Assembly (NCBI RefSeq): GCF_000283655.1
Contig: NC_016585.1
Span: 757,501-821,500 of the forward strand
Length of the DNA stretch: 64,000 nt
Direction: 5' to 3'
Origin: Azospirillum lipoferum 4B
GTDB taxonomy: Bacteria > Pseudomonadota > Alphaproteobacteria > Azospirillales > Azospirillaceae
This document shows, one piece after another, positions 61,317 to 64,000 of the stretch. The notes beneath the pieces are model-generated. The model worked only from the letters and a program-made list of their open reading frames with translations. It searched no databases and had not been told where the DNA came from. The position numbers and the translations under genes are program-made. Position 1 is the first letter of the stretch. Every line of letters starts with the position of its first letter.

Positions 61317-64000
61317 TCAATCGTCGCCCATGCCCCCCTCCGTCGCCGGGCGCACGCGCGCCTCGGCCGGGCGGCGGCGCAGCCGTTCGGTCAGGCGCTG
61401 GAAGGCGACGAACAGCACCGGCACGAAGATGATGCCGATCACCGTCGCCGCCACCATGCCGCCGAACACGGTGGTGCCGATCGACCGCCGGCTGGCCGCT
61501 CCGGCGCCGGTGGCGACCAGCAGCGGGACCGTGCCCAGGATGAAGGCCAGCGCGGTCATCAGCACGGCGCGGAAGCGCTGGCGGGCGCCGGCCACCGCGG
61601 CATCGACGATGGACCGGCCGTCGGCCCGCTGCTCGCGCGCGAACTCGACGATCAGGATGGCGTTCTTCGCCGCCAGACCGACCAGCAGAACCAGCCCGAT
61701 CTGCGCATAGATGTCGTTCGGGAGCCCGGCAACCCACAGCCCGGCGCCGGCCCCCAGCACGGCGACCGCCACCGACAGCAGCACCGCCAGCGGCACCAGC
61801 CAGTCCTCGTACTGCGCCACCAGGAACAGGTAGCCGAACAGCAGGGCCAGCCCGAACACCATCAGGCCCTGGTTGCCGACCTGGCTCTCCTGATAGGACA
61901 GGCCGGTCCATTCTGTGGCGTAGCCCTGCGGCAGGGTGTTCTGCGCCACCGCCTGCATCCCGGTCAGCGCCTGCCCGGTGCTGATCCCGGCCGCCGGCTG
62001 GCCGTTGACCGAGGCGGACATGTCCTGGTTGTAGCGGGTGATGCTGTCGGGAGCGAGGGTGGTGCGCACCGACACGAGGCTGCGCAGCGGGACCATGTCG
62101 CCGGTCTGGCTGCGGACATAGAGCTGGTCGATCTCCCTCACCTGATCGCGATAGCCGGCGGCGTCCTGCACCTTCACCTGAAAGACACGGCCGTACAGGT
62201 TGAAATCATTGACGTAGCTGGCGCCGAGATGCGCCTGCAACGTCGTGAAGATGTCGGCCGGCGAGACCCCCAGCAGCGAGGCGCGGGTGCGGTCCACGTC
62301 CAGATACAGGTGCGGCACCTCCGCACTGTAGGTGCTGAAAACCGCCTGCAGGTTCGGGTCCTGGTTGGCGGCCACCAGCAGGCCGCGCAGCACCGCACCC
62401 AGTTCCTGCGGGGTCTGGCCGCCGGTGGCGAGCACGCGCAGGTCGAAGCCGCCGGTGGCGCCCAGCCCGGGGATGGAGGGCGGGTTGAAGGCGGTCACCG
62501 TCGCCTGCGGCATCGCGCCGAAGCGCGGGCGCAAACTGCCGAGGAGGGCGTCGACGGTCTGGTCGCTCCCCCGCTCCTCCCAGGGCTTCAGCGCGACGAT
62601 GACGAGACCGACGTTGGAGCCCTGGCCGCTGAGGATGCTGAAGCCGGAAATGGCGATGACGTCGGCGACGCCCGGCTCCTGCCTGATGGTTTCGCTGATG
62701 CTGTCCATCACGGTCTGGGTGCGGGTGACCGATGCGGCGCTGGGAAGCTGGACGTTGACGAAGAAATAGCCCTGGTCCTCCGCCGGCAGGAAGGCGGTGG
62801 GCAAGGCCCGCAGCAGGGCGAAGGCGCCGGCGGTGATCGCCACGAACAGCAGCAGCCCGACGATCAGCCGCCGCCCCAGCCCATGGACCAGCCGGCCATA
62901 GCCGTCGCGCACCCGGTCCAGCCCGCGGTTGAAGGCCGCCAGCGGCCGCCAGGGTGCCGTCGGCGGACGCAGCAGCAGACCGCACAGCGCCGGGCTGAGC
63001 GTGAGCGAATTGATGCCGGAGATGATGAAGGAAGCCGCGATGGTGACGGCGAACTGGCGGTAGAGCTGCCCTGTGATGCCCGGCAGGAAGGCCACCGGCA
63101 CAAACACCGCCGCCAGAACCAGGGTTGAGGAGACGATGGCGCCGCTGACCTGCCCCATCGCCCTGCCCGCCGCCTCCCTTGCGGAAAGCTCGGGATGCTC
63201 CTCCATCACGCGGCGCACATTCTCCACCACGACGATGGCGTCGTCGACGACGAGGCCGATGGCGAGGATCAGCGCGAACAGCGTGATGGTGTTGGCGCTG
63301 TAGCCCATGACCAGCAGCACGGCGAAGACGCCGATGATCGACACCGGGATCGCCAGCGTCGGGATCAGCGTCGCCCGCCAGTCCTGCAGGAAGACGTAGA
63401 TGACCACCACCACCAGCAGGAAGGTGATGCCCAGCGTCAGCACGATCTCCTCGATGGTGGCGTTGACGAAGTTGGTGGTGTTGAAGACGACCGCGTAGTC
63501 CAGCCCCTCGGGGAAGCGCTGCGACAGGCGCTGCAGTTCCGCCTGTACCGAGTTGGCGACGTCCAGCGCGTTGGCGCCCGGCGACTGGTAGACGACCAGC
63601 GTCGCCGCGGGTGCGCCGTTCAGCTTGGACGAGGAGGTGTAGGACTGCGCCCCCAGTTCGACCCGCGCCACGTCGCCGAGGCGGACGACGCCGCCATTCT
63701 CGTTGCTTCGGATGATGATATCGGCAAATTCCTGCGGGTCGTTCAGACGGCCGCGGGCGATGATGGTCAGCTGTTGCTGCTGGTCGCCGCCGATGGGCGG
63801 GGCGCCGATCTGGCCGGCGGGCGCCTGGACATTCTGATTCCGGATGGCGCCGATCACGTCCGACGCGGTGATGCCAAGCGCCGTCATGCGGTCCGGATTC
63901 ATCCAGATGCGCATGCTGTAGTCCAGCGCGCCCAGCACCTGCGCGTCACCGACACCGGGGACGCGGGCAATGGAATCGCGCAGGTTCAGGCTGGCATAGT
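61317..64000 (-). CDS. second RND efflux permease, N-terminus beyond the window
   Basis: C-terminal 894 codons of an HAE1-type RND transporter; the frame is open past base 64000. It has the proton-relay Asp pair in [20 protein letters not shown], the first loop end [20 protein letters not shown], and the last helices with [20 protein letters not shown]. It ends in an Arg/Pro-rich tail. It is distinct from the pump at 50532 (different loops and no shared operon). Its adaptor should lie upstream, outside the window. A 224-base spacer separates its 3' end from the sigma-factor start. Confidence 0.95.
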   Translation of the reverse strand, partial: YASLNLRDSIARVPGVGDAQVLGALDYSMRIWMNPDRMTALGITASDVIGAIRNQNVQAPAGQIGAPPIGGDQQQQLTIIARGRLNDPQEFADIIIRSNENGGVVRLGDVARVELGAQSYTSSSKLNGAPAATLVVYQSPGANALDVANSVQAELQRLSQRFPEGLDYAVVFNTTNFVNATIEEIVLTLGITFLLVVVVIYVFLQDWRATLIPTLAIPVSIIGVFAVLLVMGYSANTITLFALILAIGLVVDDAIVVVENVRRVMEEHPELSAREAAGRAMGQVSGAIVSSTLVLAAVFVPVAFLPGITGQLYRQFAVTIAASFIISGINSLTLSPALCGLLLRPPTAPWRPLAAFNRGLDRVRDGYGRLVHGLGRRLIVGLLLFVAITAGAFALLRALPTAFLPAEDQGYFFVNVQLPSAASVTRTQTVMDSISETIRQEPGVADVIAISGFSILSGQGSNVGLVIVALKPWEERGSDQTVDALLGSLRPRFGAMPQATVTAFNPPSIPGLGATGGFDLRVLATGGQTPQELGAVLRGLLVAANQDPNLQAVFSTYSAEVPHLYLDVDRTRASLLGVSPADIFTTLQAHLGASYVNDFNLYGRVFQVKVQDAAGYRDQVREIDQLYVRSQTGDMVPLRSLVSVRTTLAPDSITRYNQDMSASVNGQPAAGISTGQALTGMQAVAQNTLPQGYATEWTGLSYQESQVGNQGLMVFGLALLFGYLFLVAQYEDWLVPLAVLLSVAVAVLGAGAGLWVAGLPNDIYAQIGLVLLVGLAAKNAILIVEFAREQRADGRSIVDAAVAGARQRFRAVLMTALAFILGTVPLLVATGAGAASRRSIGTTVFGGMVAATVIGIIFVPVLFVAFQRLTERLRRRPAEARVRPATEGGMGDD

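Overview
The window is high-GC DNA with the gene content and order of an alphaproteobacterium of the Rhodospirillales, most like Azospirillum. This rests on dgt-argS-SPOR-nagZ-site-2 protease-scpAB-tatABC synteny, an RpoH-type sigma factor, OpgC and DHCW-cupin homologues, and short GC-rich intergenic palindromes. The species is an inference, because no rRNA is present. Both ends are cut inside genes: sbcC on the left and an RND efflux permease on the right.

Layout. 1-4053: end of sbcC converging on a MoxR-type AAA ATPase across a long inverted repeat. 4196-9787: an accessory biosynthetic-looking block with a sulfotransferase, a GT4 glycosyltransferase, two divergent ATP-grasp ligases, a carrier protein and an alpha/beta hydrolase. 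9822-22167: housekeeping genes on the minus strand (cupin, alaS, tatCBA, scpB, scpA, site-2 protease, nagZ, SPOR protein, argS, dgt). 22294-24228: erpA, xthA and an unknown gene on the plus strand, then tRNA-Ser(TGA) at 24300-24389.

24376-40060 is an integrated element of about 15.7 kb. It is bounded by a 14-bp duplication of the 3' end of tRNA-Ser and carries a tyrosine integrase just inside the right end. Reading leftward it has small unknown genes, an AlpA-like HTH protein, a replication-initiator-like protein, small and large terminase subunits, a lambda-type portal, a prohead protease/major capsid fusion, a gpW-like connector, a DUF2190 cement protein and a gpFII-like stopper. It then stops at the tRNA. 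It has all the genes for a DNA-filled head but no tail, lysis or baseplate gene. That architecture is the one described for capsid-forming phage satellites (cf-PICIs), and it is the most interesting thing in the window. An AT-rich HTH plus DUF4145 gene pair beside the integrase looks like cargo, possibly anti-phage. The island also holds a 15-bp perfect hairpin with G-tract iterons and a 20-bp perfect palindrome.

40148-64000 returns to chromosomal genes: two small lipoproteins, three unknown genes, pepN, a cytochrome c, a CoxG-like protein, folK and a folB-like gene, a 52-residue gene, and an RND efflux operon (adaptor, permease, response regulator) behind a 22-bp palindromic operator. These are followed by an amidohydrolase remnant, a GT2 glycosyltransferase, a ClpP homologue whose catalytic Asp is replaced by Asn, an OpgC-like protein, a DUF2243 membrane protein, an RpoH-type sigma factor and a second, partial RND permease.
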